Shown: positions 23,271 to 31,973 of the stretch, piece by piece
Numbering within the stretch: position 1 is the stretch's first letter
How the letters are laid out: each line of letters starts with the position of its first letter
Source of the DNA: Anaerolineae bacterium
Lineage (GTDB): Bacteria; Chloroflexota; Anaerolineae; JAADDB01
Length of the DNA: 53,204 nucleotides
NCBI GenBank assembly: GCA_015486845.1
Contig: WFQU01000098.1
Location: forward strand, 1-53,204
Reading direction: 5' to 3'
The notes under the pieces: model-generated
What the model saw: the letters and a program-made list of their open reading frames with translations, nothing else
Database searches by the model: none
Told to the model about the DNA's origin: nothing
Made by a program: the position numbers and the translations under genes

Positions 23271-23917
23271 ACCCACAACAATATTATTTCATTGTCATCG
23301 CCGGCAATATCGGCGTGGGAAAATCAACATTAACCGAAATGCTCAGCAGCGAACTTGGTTGGGCGCCGTTCCTCGAGGCAGTCGTCGAGAATCCCTATCT
23401 CGCCGATTTCTACACTGACATGAAGCGGTGGAGCTTCCACTCCCAGGTTTTCTTCCTTAGCCGACGCTTGCGCCACCATTACCAGTTATTGCAGGAAAAG
23501 AACTCGGTCATCCAGGATCGCAGCGTCTACGAGGATGCCGAAATCTTCGCCGAAAACTTGTACCGGCAAGGCGCTATGTCCGCCAGAGATCATGCAACGT
23601 ACCGGGGTATCTACCAAGTCGTCACCGAAATTCTGCCGCCGCCCAATTTGATCGTCTATTTGCGGGCATCGGTACGAACATTGCAAGCACGTATTGCCCG
23701 GCGTGGTCGGCAATACGAGCAAAGTATAGACCCCGCCTATTTAGCACAATTGAACAGCCTGTACGATGAATGGGCAGTCAATTTCCGGCTTAGTCCCGTG
23801 CACAGCATCGACACCGACCCGCTGGATTTTGTCCAGCGACCAAAAGATTTCAGCCAAATCGTACAGCGTGTGAAACAAGCGTTAAAGCACACAGCGGCGG
23901 CGCCCACTACCTCGTGA
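23267..23917 (+). CDS. Deoxynucleoside kinase (deoxyadenosine/deoxyguanosine kinase family)
   Basis: A protein of 216 residues from ATG 23267, which overlaps the upstream stop (ATGA) and has GAGGAT 8 bases before it; the track's GTG is three codons earlier. P-loop GNIGVGKST, VVENPYLADFY, the arginine-rich DRS motif (QDRSVYEDAEIF) and lid RRGRQYEQSID fit the dNK family. It is a paralogue of the preceding kinase domain without the MazG part. Tandem dNK genes often form a heterodimer (dGK/dAK), as in lactobacilli. The 3' end overlaps the convergent DUF84 gene by 11 bases. Confidence 0.92.
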   Translation: MNPQQYYFIVIAGNIGVGKSTLTEMLSSELGWAPFLEAVVENPYLADFYTDMKRWSFHSQVFFLSRRLRHHYQLLQEKNSVIQDRSVYEDAEIFAENLYRQGAMSARDHATYRGIYQVVTEILPPPNLIVYLRASVRTLQARIARRGRQYEQSIDPAYLAQLNSLYDEWAVNFRLSPVHSIDTDPLDFVQRPKDFSQIVQRVKQALKHTAAAPTTS

Positions 23918-24464
23918 GGAACAGCTCCGGGCGCAACAACGGCACTAAAGCGAATTGCAGCGCCCGGGCTAGATAATCGATACGTTGCACAGCGCCAAAA
24001 GTCAACGCGGCCACCGCCCCGCCCTGCTGCCGATCAGCCATGGCGCCCCATAAACCTTCCACCAGCGGCCCCAGTTCTTCACCAGCAGCCAGCCGTGCTC
24101 GCCAGGCCAGGGGCAACGGCACCAGACCGCCGTGGCCGTAGGAAAGGTGCCCCGTAGCCGGGCGTAAAACAGCCGCCCACGCCGTGATGAAAAACGCACC
24201 CAGCGCCTCTGCATAAACGGCGCCCCCTTCCAACCCGACCGTCAAATCAGCGTCAGGGCGCAAACGAGCTGCAGCTCGCGCCCGGTTGGCCGCGCCGGCG
24301 GCTGTTTCCTCTTCCCCGCACGGCTGAGCGGCAACGCCAGAAAGTGCGCTAACCGTTTCAACAACAGCCTCAGGCCAGCGCCGAGCTATCACCTGCTGAC
24401 AGGCAGTCAGCTTGGCCCGGTTGCGCGAACCCACAACCACCAGCATCGGCTGGAACGTTGACAC
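23907..24464 (-). CDS. DUF84 non-canonical purine NTP phosphatase (YjjX-like)
   Basis: A protein of 185 residues. The family hydrolyses inosine and xanthosine triphosphates to keep damaged purines out of nucleic acids. The N-terminal VVVGSRNRAKLTA motif, EEETAAGAANRARAA, and VGLEGGAV are the family hallmarks. The start is GTG 24464, three bases after the stop of the upstream dehydrogenase gene; an ATG six codons later is the alternative. Its position beside the kinase/MazG genes (convergent) makes a nucleotide-pool neighbourhood. Confidence 0.85.
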   Translation of the reverse strand: MSTFQPMLVVVGSRNRAKLTACQQVIARRWPEAVVETVSALSGVAAQPCGEEETAAGAANRARAAARLRPDADLTVGLEGGAVYAEALGAFFITAWAAVLRPATGHLSYGHGGLVPLPLAWRARLAAGEELGPLVEGLWGAMADRQQGGAVAALTFGAVQRIDYLARALQFALVPLLRPELFLTR

Positions 24465-24467
24465 CTG

Positions 24468-25460
24468 TCAGCGACTCCCCCGGGAAACCACCGGCGTGAT
24501 ATCCAACATGGTGTGCAGGCCTGGTGGTGCTGTCAACAAACTGCGAATGGCGTTGATGGTAATGGCCGCTGTAGCCCAGTCACCTTGCAAATCGGAGAGC
24601 GTCACACGAAAAGGCAACACGCCTTCATAAACCACTTCACCGCCCGCATTTTCTTCTTCCAGCGCCATAGTCAACGATAACCGTATCCGCTCTTCGCCGG
24701 CGATAACGCCAACTGCAGTCTGCGTGCCGCCAATGACAAAGCCCGGTTGCACTGATCCCAAGAGCGATTTATAGGAACGCTTAGCAACCAGAAGTTCATG
24801 CCCCAAGCGAATCTCGTCTACCTGCCAATCTAACGCCGCAGCCAGCAGTGTCAACGACGTAGCCAAGCCTACATGCCCCATTTTGCCAGCAGCAAAAGCG
24901 AAATTGGCGTCCTCCGGCTTCATCCCGACACCCATTTTCTGCTGCAGTTGCCGGCGACGCTGCGTGAGATTTACCCGCCGGTGCACTTCTATCCTTTTCA
25001 CATCCGGCAACGGCGCCGAAGCCAGAAAAGGCAACGCGTCCATGGCAAAGCCAGGATTAATGCCAGTACCCAAAACGCCCACACTCTTGCTGCGCGCTAA
25101 GCTATCCATTTCTTTCCACAACGCTGCGTTATCCGCCGTCGGATAAGCCAGCTCTTCACAAGTCGAAACAATGGATACTCGGGCCAGAATAATCGGCTTG
25201 ATTTGCGCCAAAAGAGCGTCCAAATGCGACGAAGTGGTCACTACAGCCACATCGGGATACCAATCCCGCAGTGGTTCCAGGTCGCCATTGACCACGATGC
25301 CTCGCGAACAGGAGAAACCACACACTTCGCCGAGATTCTTACCCATTTTATCGGGGGCGATATCCACAGCGCCAACCAATTCCATGTCATCCCGTTCACT
25401 GATAAGCTGTGCCGTCCGGCACCCAATGGGGCCTAATCCCATCTGCATCACTCGAAACAC
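24468..25460 (-). CDS. Dihydrodipicolinate reductase-like dehydrogenase (Ord/2,4-diaminopentanoate dehydrogenase family)
   Basis: A protein of 330 residues from GTG 25460, which has AAAGGAG at the right distance; the track's GTG at 25469 sits on the SD itself. N-terminal Rossmann motif QMGLGPIGCRTAQLI binds NAD(P)H. The layout (GAVDIAPDKMGK, CGFSC, TCEELAYP, GTGINPGFAMD) is that of the Ord family, which acts in ornithine fermentation. No other ornithine-degradation gene is present, so the substrate is uncertain. Followed 3 bases later by the DUF84 gene, likely one operon. Confidence 0.8.
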   Translation of the reverse strand: MFRVMQMGLGPIGCRTAQLISERDDMELVGAVDIAPDKMGKNLGEVCGFSCSRGIVVNGDLEPLRDWYPDVAVVTTSSHLDALLAQIKPIILARVSIVSTCEELAYPTADNAALWKEMDSLARSKSVGVLGTGINPGFAMDALPFLASAPLPDVKRIEVHRRVNLTQRRRQLQQKMGVGMKPEDANFAFAAGKMGHVGLATSLTLLAAALDWQVDEIRLGHELLVAKRSYKSLLGSVQPGFVIGGTQTAVGVIAGEERIRLSLTMALEEENAGGEVVYEGVLPFRVTLSDLQGDWATAAITINAIRSLLTAPPGLHTMLDITPVVSRGSR

Positions 25461-25576
25461 AGTAAACACTCCTTTCTAAAATCATCGGGCCACGGCTTAA
25501 GTCATGGCTTTACTTCTGGTGAATAAAATTCGCGACGACCTCTGCCCAACTAACCTACGCCAGAATTAGAACAATT

Positions 25577-26788
25577 TCAGCAGTCGGCTAATTGAATGTT
25601 ATCCGCCCGCAACAAACGCAGACGCACTGCATTCAAGGCAGAGCGGGCTATCCAACCGTGGCTCACTTCATCATTGCCATTAAAAGGCAAAGTAGTCACT
25701 ATCGGAGTCGTATCCGCGACCAAAGCGAGGAAGGTCACGCCCGGTTGTTCTCCAGGCTCGGGGAAACGCCCGCCGCCGGGAACACCGGTGAGCGCCAGAC
25801 CAAAATAGCCTTCGCCGGCAGCTTGTTGGGCTAATGTGCGGGCATCCGTCTCAGTAGTCGCCGTCATCTGCCCGGCAGGAACCGACAGCCAGCGGAAGAA
25901 GCCAGCCTGCCACAGCGCTTCCCAGCCGGCAAAAGCCGCTTCAGCGATAGCTGTGCGGGCAACAACAACCTTCAGACGGTTCTGCTGCAACAGATTCATG
26001 ATCACCTGCGCCAAAGTGTCCTCATCCTGGCCGAAAATAGCATCGCCCAATCGCCGCTTAATTTCGGCTACCACGGGCGCCAATAACCGATCCGCTTCTG
26101 CCTCATTGGGCGCTTTAGCTGTCACGCGGACATCAGTCTCGCCTTCGTGGGCAGCCAAACCAACCGTGGGGTTCGACATTGTCTCGAAATCAGCAATCAG
26201 CACATCAATGTGACTTTCGCCTACCCCAACGGTGTGTAGCACGACTGCTTTAATCAGCGCTGAAGGCGTTTCACTTCGTCGTTGCAAATACGGCAACACA
26301 TCGTGAGACAACAGATATTTCATCTCGCGCGGCACGCCGGGCAACGAAATGACAATCCCCGACGCAGCCTCAACGATAAACGCCGGCGCAGTGCCCACCG
26401 GGTTATGGACAACGATAGCTCCGACAGGCAAATAAGCCTGGCGTAAATTATTCTGGCCCATTTCGCGCCCTAAGCGCTTGAACAAAGCCCCGACATCCGC
26501 GATTAAGTCCTCACGCAATTGCAATGGTTGCTGCGTTGCCGCGGCAACCGCTTCACGGGTCATATCATCCACCGTAGGACCCAATCCCCCGGTCGTAATG
26601 ACGACATCGGAGCGGGACAAAGCTGCCTGCAAGGCCTGGACAATACGTTCCCTGTTATCGCCAACAGTCGTTTTGATGTAAAGATTAACGCCGATCTGGC
26701 GCAGCGCACGAGCAATGTCGCGGGCATTGGTGTCCACAATTTCCCCCAGCAACAATTCCGTGCCAATAGAAAGAATTTCAGCATTCAT
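25577..26788 (-). CDS. cinA: CinA family protein (nicotinamide-nucleotide amidohydrolase type)
   Basis: A 403-residue, full-length CinA. Residues 1-170 form the MoaB/Mog-like (MoCF_BD) domain with SIGTELLLGEIVDTN and TTGGLGPTVDDMT, which in homologues is an ADP-ribose or CoA pyrophosphatase. The C-terminal CinA domain (about 250-400) would deamidate NMN. The C-terminal catalytic Ser/Tyr motifs look less typical than in E. coli YgaD, so deamidase activity is not certain. SD AAAGGAG. The MoCF_BD fold does not indicate a role in molybdenum cofactor. Confidence 0.9.
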   Translation of the reverse strand: MNAEILSIGTELLLGEIVDTNARDIARALRQIGVNLYIKTTVGDNRERIVQALQAALSRSDVVITTGGLGPTVDDMTREAVAAATQQPLQLREDLIADVGALFKRLGREMGQNNLRQAYLPVGAIVVHNPVGTAPAFIVEAASGIVISLPGVPREMKYLLSHDVLPYLQRRSETPSALIKAVVLHTVGVGESHIDVLIADFETMSNPTVGLAAHEGETDVRVTAKAPNEAEADRLLAPVVAEIKRRLGDAIFGQDEDTLAQVIMNLLQQNRLKVVVARTAIAEAAFAGWEALWQAGFFRWLSVPAGQMTATTETDARTLAQQAAGEGYFGLALTGVPGGGRFPEPGEQPGVTFLALVADTTPIVTTLPFNGNDEVSHGWIARSALNAVRLRLLRADNIQLADC

Positions 26789-26825
26789 AGTTGTAGCTCC
26801 TTTGCAATTGAGATAGAATTAGCCT

Positions 26826-26853
26826 ATTATAGCTTATCGCCACGCGCCGCCAA
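26826..26853 (-). promoter_or_regulatory. Promoter of cinA
   Basis: On the minus strand TTGGCG and TATAAT are separated by 16 bases. The start is near 26819, leaving a leader of about 30 bases with AAAGGAG. Confidence 0.65.
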
Positions 26854-26934
26854 ACCTTGGCCACGACACTTTGAGTTGGGCCGTTCCAATCGGTACATTC
26901 CGTCAACAGGTGCTATAATAATATACCAGTGAAA

Positions 26935-27151
26935 TTCTTGTACACTGAGCAAAGATTTGACGCAGAGGCACAAGAGACGCAGCGGCAAAAAACGGTTAAC
27001 GCCAAGCCGCAAAACGGGCTAAGAACGCAATGAGAAACTTTTAATAGCCTTTGCATTTTGCCGACTTTGCCTTGATTTTAATCTCTGCGCCTCAGCAGCT
27101 CCGCGTCGGGTGTTTGGTTCTGGCTTGCCCAGGTTAGGGTTTTAGCGTAGG
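26935..27151 (+). repeat. About 210-bp dispersed repeat, copy A
   Basis: It matches the reverse complement of 41893-42120 over its whole length, with shared phrases GAGCAAAGATTTGACGCAGA, TTAACGCCAAGC and CTTTGCCTTGATTTTAATCT. Shorter pieces are at about 15296-15370, 31862-31945 and 47948-47985. It fills most of the 404-base gap between cinA and tatA, and no gene is seen in the rest. Confidence 0.8.
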
Positions 27152-27153
27152 AT
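27125..27153 (+). promoter_or_regulatory. Possible promoter of the tat genes
   Basis: TTGCCC and TAGGAT are separated by 17 bases at the very end of the dispersed repeat, 40 bases before tatA. Confidence 0.3.
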
Positions 27154-27192
27154 ATCAGGCGAAGTATTCAAATAATCATGTGAGGCAACAGC

Positions 27193-27636
27193 ATGGACAT
27201 TTTGGGAATTGGGTTACCGGAACTCATCGTGATCATTCTCTTGGCCCTAATTTTCTTAGGCCCGGACGAATTGCCGAAATTAGCCAAACAATCCGCTAAA
27301 TTGGTGGCTGAGATTAAACAGATGACCGATGAAGTCAATAGCGAGATCAAAAAAGAGACGGCCGAATTAGACAAAGCACTTCCAGCCGAATATAAAGAGG
27401 CAAAACAGGCTTTACAGGAAACAGCCGCAACGGTCAACAATTTGCAACATTTGCCTAAATCCATGTTGCAACAACTAGATCCGACCAAGCCCCCAACGCC
27501 ACCAAAAACGGCTAAGCCGTTGGCGCCAAGGCATAGTACCGAGGCGGCACCAGAAATCGCGGCCAATAATGCCATACCGCAAAAACAGCCATCGACGCCC
27601 TCCCCCGAGCCTGATCAGGAGAAAGCACGAGATTGA
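27193..27636 (+). CDS. tatA: Sec-independent protein translocase TatA/TatB
   Basis: A 147-residue Tat pore or receptor subunit. A short periplasmic start (MDILGIGLPE), one membrane helix (about 8-27), the hinge FLGPDELPKLA, and an amphipathic helix (28-65) define the family. A long Pro/Thr-rich tail (about 95-147) follows. The length and acidic helix are closer to TatB, but with only one such gene here the A/B assignment is open. SD GAGG. Overlaps tatC by four bases. Confidence 0.88.
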   Translation: MDILGIGLPELIVIILLALIFLGPDELPKLAKQSAKLVAEIKQMTDEVNSEIKKETAELDKALPAEYKEAKQALQETAATVNNLQHLPKSMLQQLDPTKPPTPPKTAKPLAPRHSTEAAPEIAANNAIPQKQPSTPSPEPDQEKARD

Positions 27637-28421
27637 GCGATCAGACGACACCCAGCAAACGAGAATTCCGCAGCATGCCGCTGCGAGAGCACTTATTAGA
27701 ACTGCGCCGGCGATTAGTGTGGTCCGTAGGGGGACTCGTTGTCACAACATTGATCAGCTTAGCATTCACCCGACGCTTTTTAGAGATCCTCATTTCCCCC
27801 ATGGGTAATGCCCGGCCCCAATCGTTACGGCCGGCAGAAAACATCCTGGTTTATTTCAAAGTAGCCATCATCTTAGGCGTGCTCTTGGACATGCCAATAC
27901 TTTTGTATCACCTGTTTGCCTTCATCGTGCCGGGATTGACGAAGAAAGAGAAAAGATTGCTGGCCTTTGTCATTCCGGCAGCCACGCTTCTCTTTGGTCT
28001 GGGTGTTGCGTTTGCCTCGTTGGTCATGCTACCGTTCTCGCTATCCTATTTACAACAATTTCTCTCTGATCTCATCCAGCCGAACTACTCTATTGACTAT
28101 TACATTTCTTTCGTCTCTAATTTCGTTCTCTGGGTTGGCTTGAGCTTTGAATCGCCTTTGATTATCGCTTTCATCGCCCGCGTAGGACTGGTAAGCCCTA
28201 AACAGTTGCTCAGCGGCTGGCGCTACGCCATTGTAATTATTGCCATCATCGCGGCGGTAATCACACCGACGCCAGATCCGTTTAACATGACATTGGTCAT
28301 GGCACCGTTAGTCTTACTATACGGTTTGGGCATTCTTTTAGCCCACTTTTCATACCGACCACGGCCCACTTTCGGCGACGAGGATGAAAACACAGAAAAC
28401 AAAATAGTAAACACAAAATGA
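27633..28421 (+). CDS. tatC: Sec-independent protein translocase TatC
   Basis: A 262-residue integral membrane receptor for twin-arginine signal peptides. The N-terminal MPLREHLLELRRRL motif carries the conserved Glu used for signal recognition, and six membrane helices follow. The start is TTG 27633, overlapping the tatA stop (TTGA), with AGGAGA 9 bases upstream; the short distance supports coupling to tatA. The family signature near LFAFIVPGLTKKEKR is present. Confidence 0.94.
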   Translation: MSDQTTPSKREFRSMPLREHLLELRRRLVWSVGGLVVTTLISLAFTRRFLEILISPMGNARPQSLRPAENILVYFKVAIILGVLLDMPILLYHLFAFIVPGLTKKEKRLLAFVIPAATLLFGLGVAFASLVMLPFSLSYLQQFLSDLIQPNYSIDYYISFVSNFVLWVGLSFESPLIIAFIARVGLVSPKQLLSGWRYAIVIIAIIAAVITPTPDPFNMTLVMAPLVLLYGLGILLAHFSYRPRPTFGDEDENTENKIVNTK

Positions 28422-28446
28422 ATGGTGGAAAAGAGGAAAATATCCA

Positions 28447-29328
28447 ATGCTCAAACGGAATATTTTGGGCCTATTGAAAACGATGCGTCCAAAACAATGG
28501 ACTAAAAATACATTCATCTTCGCAGCGCTTCTTTTCGATCACAAGCTTTTCGCGCCGGGCCCGCTACTGCGCACCATCGCCGCATTCATCCTGTTTTCGA
28601 TGCTTTCCAGCGCTGTCTATTTGATCAATGACGTGGCAGATATGGAGAGCGACCGGCAACACCCAAAAAAACGTCACCGCCCTTTAGCAGCCGGGGTTAT
28701 TTCAGCACACACGGCCATCGTAACCGCCATCGTGTTGGCTGTGGTAGCCATTGCCGCATCTTTCGCTTTGCTGCCGGCTTTAGGTGCGACAGCTACAGCC
28801 TATTTCGTCACCATGGTGCTCTATTCGTTTTGGTTAAAACACATCGTGATCATCGATGTAATGACCATCGCTGTTGGTTTTCTCTTGCGCGTTTTTGCCG
28901 GCGTAGTCGTCGTTCACGTTGCCCAGTTCTCCCCCTGGCTTTACGTTTGTACGACGCTGTTAGCGCTATTCATAGGCATTAACAAGCGTCGCAATGAGCT
29001 GACGCTGTTGGCCGGAGATGCCAGTAATCACCGTAGGATCTTAGACGATTACAATCTCGCGTTTATCGACGAAATGAGCAGCATGATCACGGCTTCAACC
29101 TTAGTCGCCTACGCTTTCTACACATTTTCAGCTCCAAACTTGCCACAAAACCATCTGATGATGCTCACCATCTTTTTTGTCATTTACGGATTAATGCGCT
29201 ATCTGTACTTAATTCACGTAAAAGGGGTAGGCGGTGCGCCGGATGAGTTGTTACTGGACGATAAACCACTTTTGGCCTCGGTTATGTTATGGGCGGGCAC
29301 AGTCGTCCTCATCCTGTACGTATTTTAG
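28447..29328 (+). CDS. UbiA prenyltransferase, decaprenyl-phosphate phosphoribosyltransferase-like
   Basis: A 293-residue membrane enzyme with about eight helices. The first Asp-rich motif NDVADMESDR and the following HPKKRHRPLAAG segment match 5-phosphoribosyl-1-pyrophosphate:decaprenyl-phosphate transferases (Rv3806c type). These make the precursor of polyprenyl-phosphoryl arabinose. The N-terminal MRPKQWTKN motif is also typical. It follows tatC by 25 bases with SD AGAGGAA, so it is probably in the same transcript. No DprE1/DprE2 epimerase genes are nearby, so the sugar product is unresolved. Confidence 0.85.
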   Translation: MLKRNILGLLKTMRPKQWTKNTFIFAALLFDHKLFAPGPLLRTIAAFILFSMLSSAVYLINDVADMESDRQHPKKRHRPLAAGVISAHTAIVTAIVLAVVAIAASFALLPALGATATAYFVTMVLYSFWLKHIVIIDVMTIAVGFLLRVFAGVVVVHVAQFSPWLYVCTTLLALFIGINKRRNELTLLAGDASNHRRILDDYNLAFIDEMSSMITASTLVAYAFYTFSAPNLPQNHLMMLTIFFVIYGLMRYLYLIHVKGVGGAPDELLLDDKPLLASVMLWAGTVVLILYVF

Positions 29329-29391
29329 TCTCTTTCCAAGACACAACACAGGAAAAGCAAAGCCAAAATAAACCTGCATTCCACGGTTCGG

Positions 29392-30696
29392 TCAAATATA
29401 ATTCAAAGCATGCGCTTTTTTTCGCAATGTTTTACGGAAGTCAGGGTGAGCAATACCGATAAGCGCTTCCACCCGCTGGCGGATAGTCTTACCGTACAAA
29501 TCGGCCACGCCCCACTCTGTGACCACGTAATGCACATCATTGCGGGTAGTCACGACGCCGGCACCGGGTTTCAACATCGGCACGATGCGAGAAACAGTTC
29601 CCTTTTGGGCCGTGGAAGGCAGCGCAATAATCGGCAGCCCGCCTTTGCTGCGAGCCGCACCACGGATGAAATCCACTTGCCCCCCCACCCCACTATAAAA
29701 TTCGTGCCCAATGGAATCGGAGCAAACCTGGCCAGTCAAATCCACTTCAATAGCCGAATTGATCGCGACCATTTTCTCGTTTTGGGCAATGAGAAACGGG
29801 TCATTGACGTAATCTGTCGGGTGAAATTCGACCATCGCATTGTTGTCCACGTAATCGTAAAGCGCCTGACTACCTAATACAAAACCAACAATCACTTTGC
29901 CGGGATGCAACGTCTTGCGGCTATTGTTCACCACGCCAGACTCTACCAGCGGAATTAAACCATCGGAAAACATTTCCGTGTGCACGCCCAAATCCTTTTT
30001 ATCTCGCAAATAGAGCAACACGGCGTCGGGAATGCCGCCAATACCCATTTGCAGCGTTGCACCATCCGGGATCATCTCGGCGATGTAGGCACCGATCCGC
30101 TGTTGCACCTCGCCGGGGCGGCCTTGGAGTAATTCTTCCAACGGATAGTCCGCTTCGACAATGTAGTCCAATTTAGACACGTGGATGAAACTATCGCCCA
30201 AAGTCCGGGGCATTTGCTCGTTGACCTCGGCAATGATCATTTTAGAAGATTCGGCAGCCGGCTTGGTCAGCCCTACCTCGATGCCATACGAACAAAAACC
30301 GTGCTCGTCGGGCAGCGAAACATGCGCCAGCGTCGCATCCAAAGGCAAAATACCACGTTTGAAAAGACCAGGAATCTCGCTCAAAAAGGTCGGCGTAAAA
30401 TCCGCCCGTCCCTCATTGACCGCCTTGCGCACGTTGGGGCTAATGAACAACGTATTCACCCGCAACTTTCCCGCGATGTCCGGCGCGACATAATCGGCAT
30501 TGCCGACCGTTAGCACTTGCGTGATTTCCACATCTTGTACTGTACCGGCCCGCGCCCGACGCACTAAAGCGGCCAGAAGCTGTGTAGGCACACTGCAATT
30601 ACCCGTCAAAAAGGCCCGATCGCCGGACTGGATATGCTGTACCGCTTCATCGGCCGTGACCACTTTCTGACGATAGAGTTTTTCCCAAGATTGCAT
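29392..30696 (-). CDS. Acetyl-CoA hydrolase/transferase family protein (4-hydroxybutyrate/butyrate CoA-transferase type)
   Basis: A protein of 434 residues from ATG 30696, which shares its A with the alanine dehydrogenase stop (TGATG) and has AGGAG 8 bases upstream; the track counts one TTG codon more. Both halves of the class I CoA-transferase fold are present: GNCSVPTQLLAAL near the N-terminus, GATLQMGIGGIPDAVL, and the catalytic-glutamate region. The C-terminal GGQVDFIRGAARSKGG and TEWGVADLYGKT are typical of Cat1/AbfT-like enzymes. Probable role: exchanging CoA between acetyl-CoA and a short-chain acid. The acid is unknown. Confidence 0.88.
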   Translation of the reverse strand: MQSWEKLYRQKVVTADEAVQHIQSGDRAFLTGNCSVPTQLLAALVRRARAGTVQDVEITQVLTVGNADYVAPDIAGKLRVNTLFISPNVRKAVNEGRADFTPTFLSEIPGLFKRGILPLDATLAHVSLPDEHGFCSYGIEVGLTKPAAESSKMIIAEVNEQMPRTLGDSFIHVSKLDYIVEADYPLEELLQGRPGEVQQRIGAYIAEMIPDGATLQMGIGGIPDAVLLYLRDKKDLGVHTEMFSDGLIPLVESGVVNNSRKTLHPGKVIVGFVLGSQALYDYVDNNAMVEFHPTDYVNDPFLIAQNEKMVAINSAIEVDLTGQVCSDSIGHEFYSGVGGQVDFIRGAARSKGGLPIIALPSTAQKGTVSRIVPMLKPGAGVVTTRNDVHYVVTEWGVADLYGKTIRQRVEALIGIAHPDFRKTLRKKAHALNYI

Positions 30697-31790
30697 CAAG
30701 CACGCTCCTGGAACAACGGCTGTAAACCAGGATAAACAATTTTGCCATCCCTAATATTAACGCAGCGAGCAATAGCAGGCACATCTTCCATCGCTTTAGC
30801 CAGCCCGTCCCGGGCCAAGGTCTGCACGAAACCAATAGTCACATTACTCAAGACATGGGTCGCCGTGCGGCCAATAATGCCGGTGATATTAGGAACGCCA
30901 TAATGGATTACGCCTTCTGCTACATAGATCGGATCTCGATGCGTCGTGGGACGAATGGTTTCCACACTACCACCCTGGTCGATAGAATAATCGATGATAA
31001 TCGAGCGCGGCCGCATGCGTTGCACCATTTCACGGGTCACCACGATAGGCGCTCGTTGCCCTGGCAACAACACCGCGCTCAATAGAACATCAGCGAAAGC
31101 AGTCATTTTGGCCAGATTATGTTGACTGGCCAGCATGGTAGTAACTTGATGGCCAAGCCGCTGACAAGCATTTTGCAAAGCTTTGATATTTTCATCCAGC
31201 AAATAGACCGTCGCGCCGACCTCGGCGAATGCCTGTGCCGCAGCAAAACCTACCGACCCGGCACCAATAATCACGACTTCGGCCGGCGGTACCCCAGCAA
31301 TCCCGCCCAACAGAATACCCTTCCCACCTAAATCGTTCTGCAAGAAACGGGCTGCCAAAAAAGGTGCCATTTTACCGGCCAAACGACTAAGCGCGTGCAA
31401 AACGGGCAAAGAGCCGTCCGGTTCTTGGAGCGTTTCCCAGGCTAACGCCGTCACCTTACGCTGCAACAGGATTTCCAGCTTCTTGCGATTAGCGGCAGCC
31501 AAATGCCAAAAAGCAGCGACCATTTGCCCCTCGTGCATGTAATTAAACTCCTCGGCAATCGGCCGAGTCACTTTCAAGAGCAATTCGGAGCGCAAGAAGA
31601 TTTCTTCGCCGCTGTAGCCAATCGTCGCACCCACCGCCTCGTAATCGCCATCCCGAAAGCCGCTGCCCAGGCCGGCGTCGTGCTCCACATAGACACGATG
31701 TCCCGCCTGCACCAACATGCTAACCGCAGCCGGCGTCAGCGCCACCCGAAATTCGTAAGGGCGTCGCTCACGCGGAATACCAATATCCAT
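30696..31790 (-). CDS. ald: Alanine dehydrogenase
   Basis: A protein of 364 residues from ATG 31790 (AAAGGAG 8 bases upstream; the track starts at an ATG lying in the SD). It interconverts L-alanine and pyruvate with NAD and ammonia. The N-terminal IGIPRERRPYEFRVALTP motif, the KVTRP substrate segment, VVIIGAGSVGFAAA (NAD-binding Rossmann) and the SIDQGGSVETIRPTTH region near the end define it. Coupled to the CoA-transferase gene by TGATG. The pairing suggests fermentation or scavenging of alanine-derived pyruvate. Confidence 0.92.
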   Translation of the reverse strand: MDIGIPRERRPYEFRVALTPAAVSMLVQAGHRVYVEHDAGLGSGFRDGDYEAVGATIGYSGEEIFLRSELLLKVTRPIAEEFNYMHEGQMVAAFWHLAAANRKKLEILLQRKVTALAWETLQEPDGSLPVLHALSRLAGKMAPFLAARFLQNDLGGKGILLGGIAGVPPAEVVIIGAGSVGFAAAQAFAEVGATVYLLDENIKALQNACQRLGHQVTTMLASQHNLAKMTAFADVLLSAVLLPGQRAPIVVTREMVQRMRPRSIIIDYSIDQGGSVETIRPTTHRDPIYVAEGVIHYGVPNITGIIGRTATHVLSNVTIGFVQTLARDGLAKAMEDVPAIARCVNIRDGKIVYPGLQPLFQERA

Positions 31791-31861
31791 TGCGAACACT
31801 CCTTTCATGTCAAACTGGGGCCAAACGCCCGCCGGCGCTAGGTGTGGCGGCTTGACGTTAA

Positions 31862-31945
31862 ATGTTTTTCCCGCCGCGTCTCTATCATCTCTGCGTCAAA
31901 TCTTTGCGCACAGTACAAGGATTTCATGAACCTGGTACCATCTGC
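31862..31945 (-). repeat. Partial copy of the 210-bp dispersed repeat
   Basis: TCTGCGTCAAATCTTTGCG and GTACAAGGATTTCATGAACC correspond to the AAAGATTTGACGCAGA end of copies A and B. Confidence 0.6.
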
Positions 31946-31973
31946 ACTATAGCACAGCCGGCAGCCACATTCA

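Noticed and set aside
25577-26788. CinA MoCF_BD domain as evidence for molybdenum cofactor genes
   Set aside because: This domain is standard in CinA and does not indicate Moco synthesis, so it is not used to support the riboswitch call.
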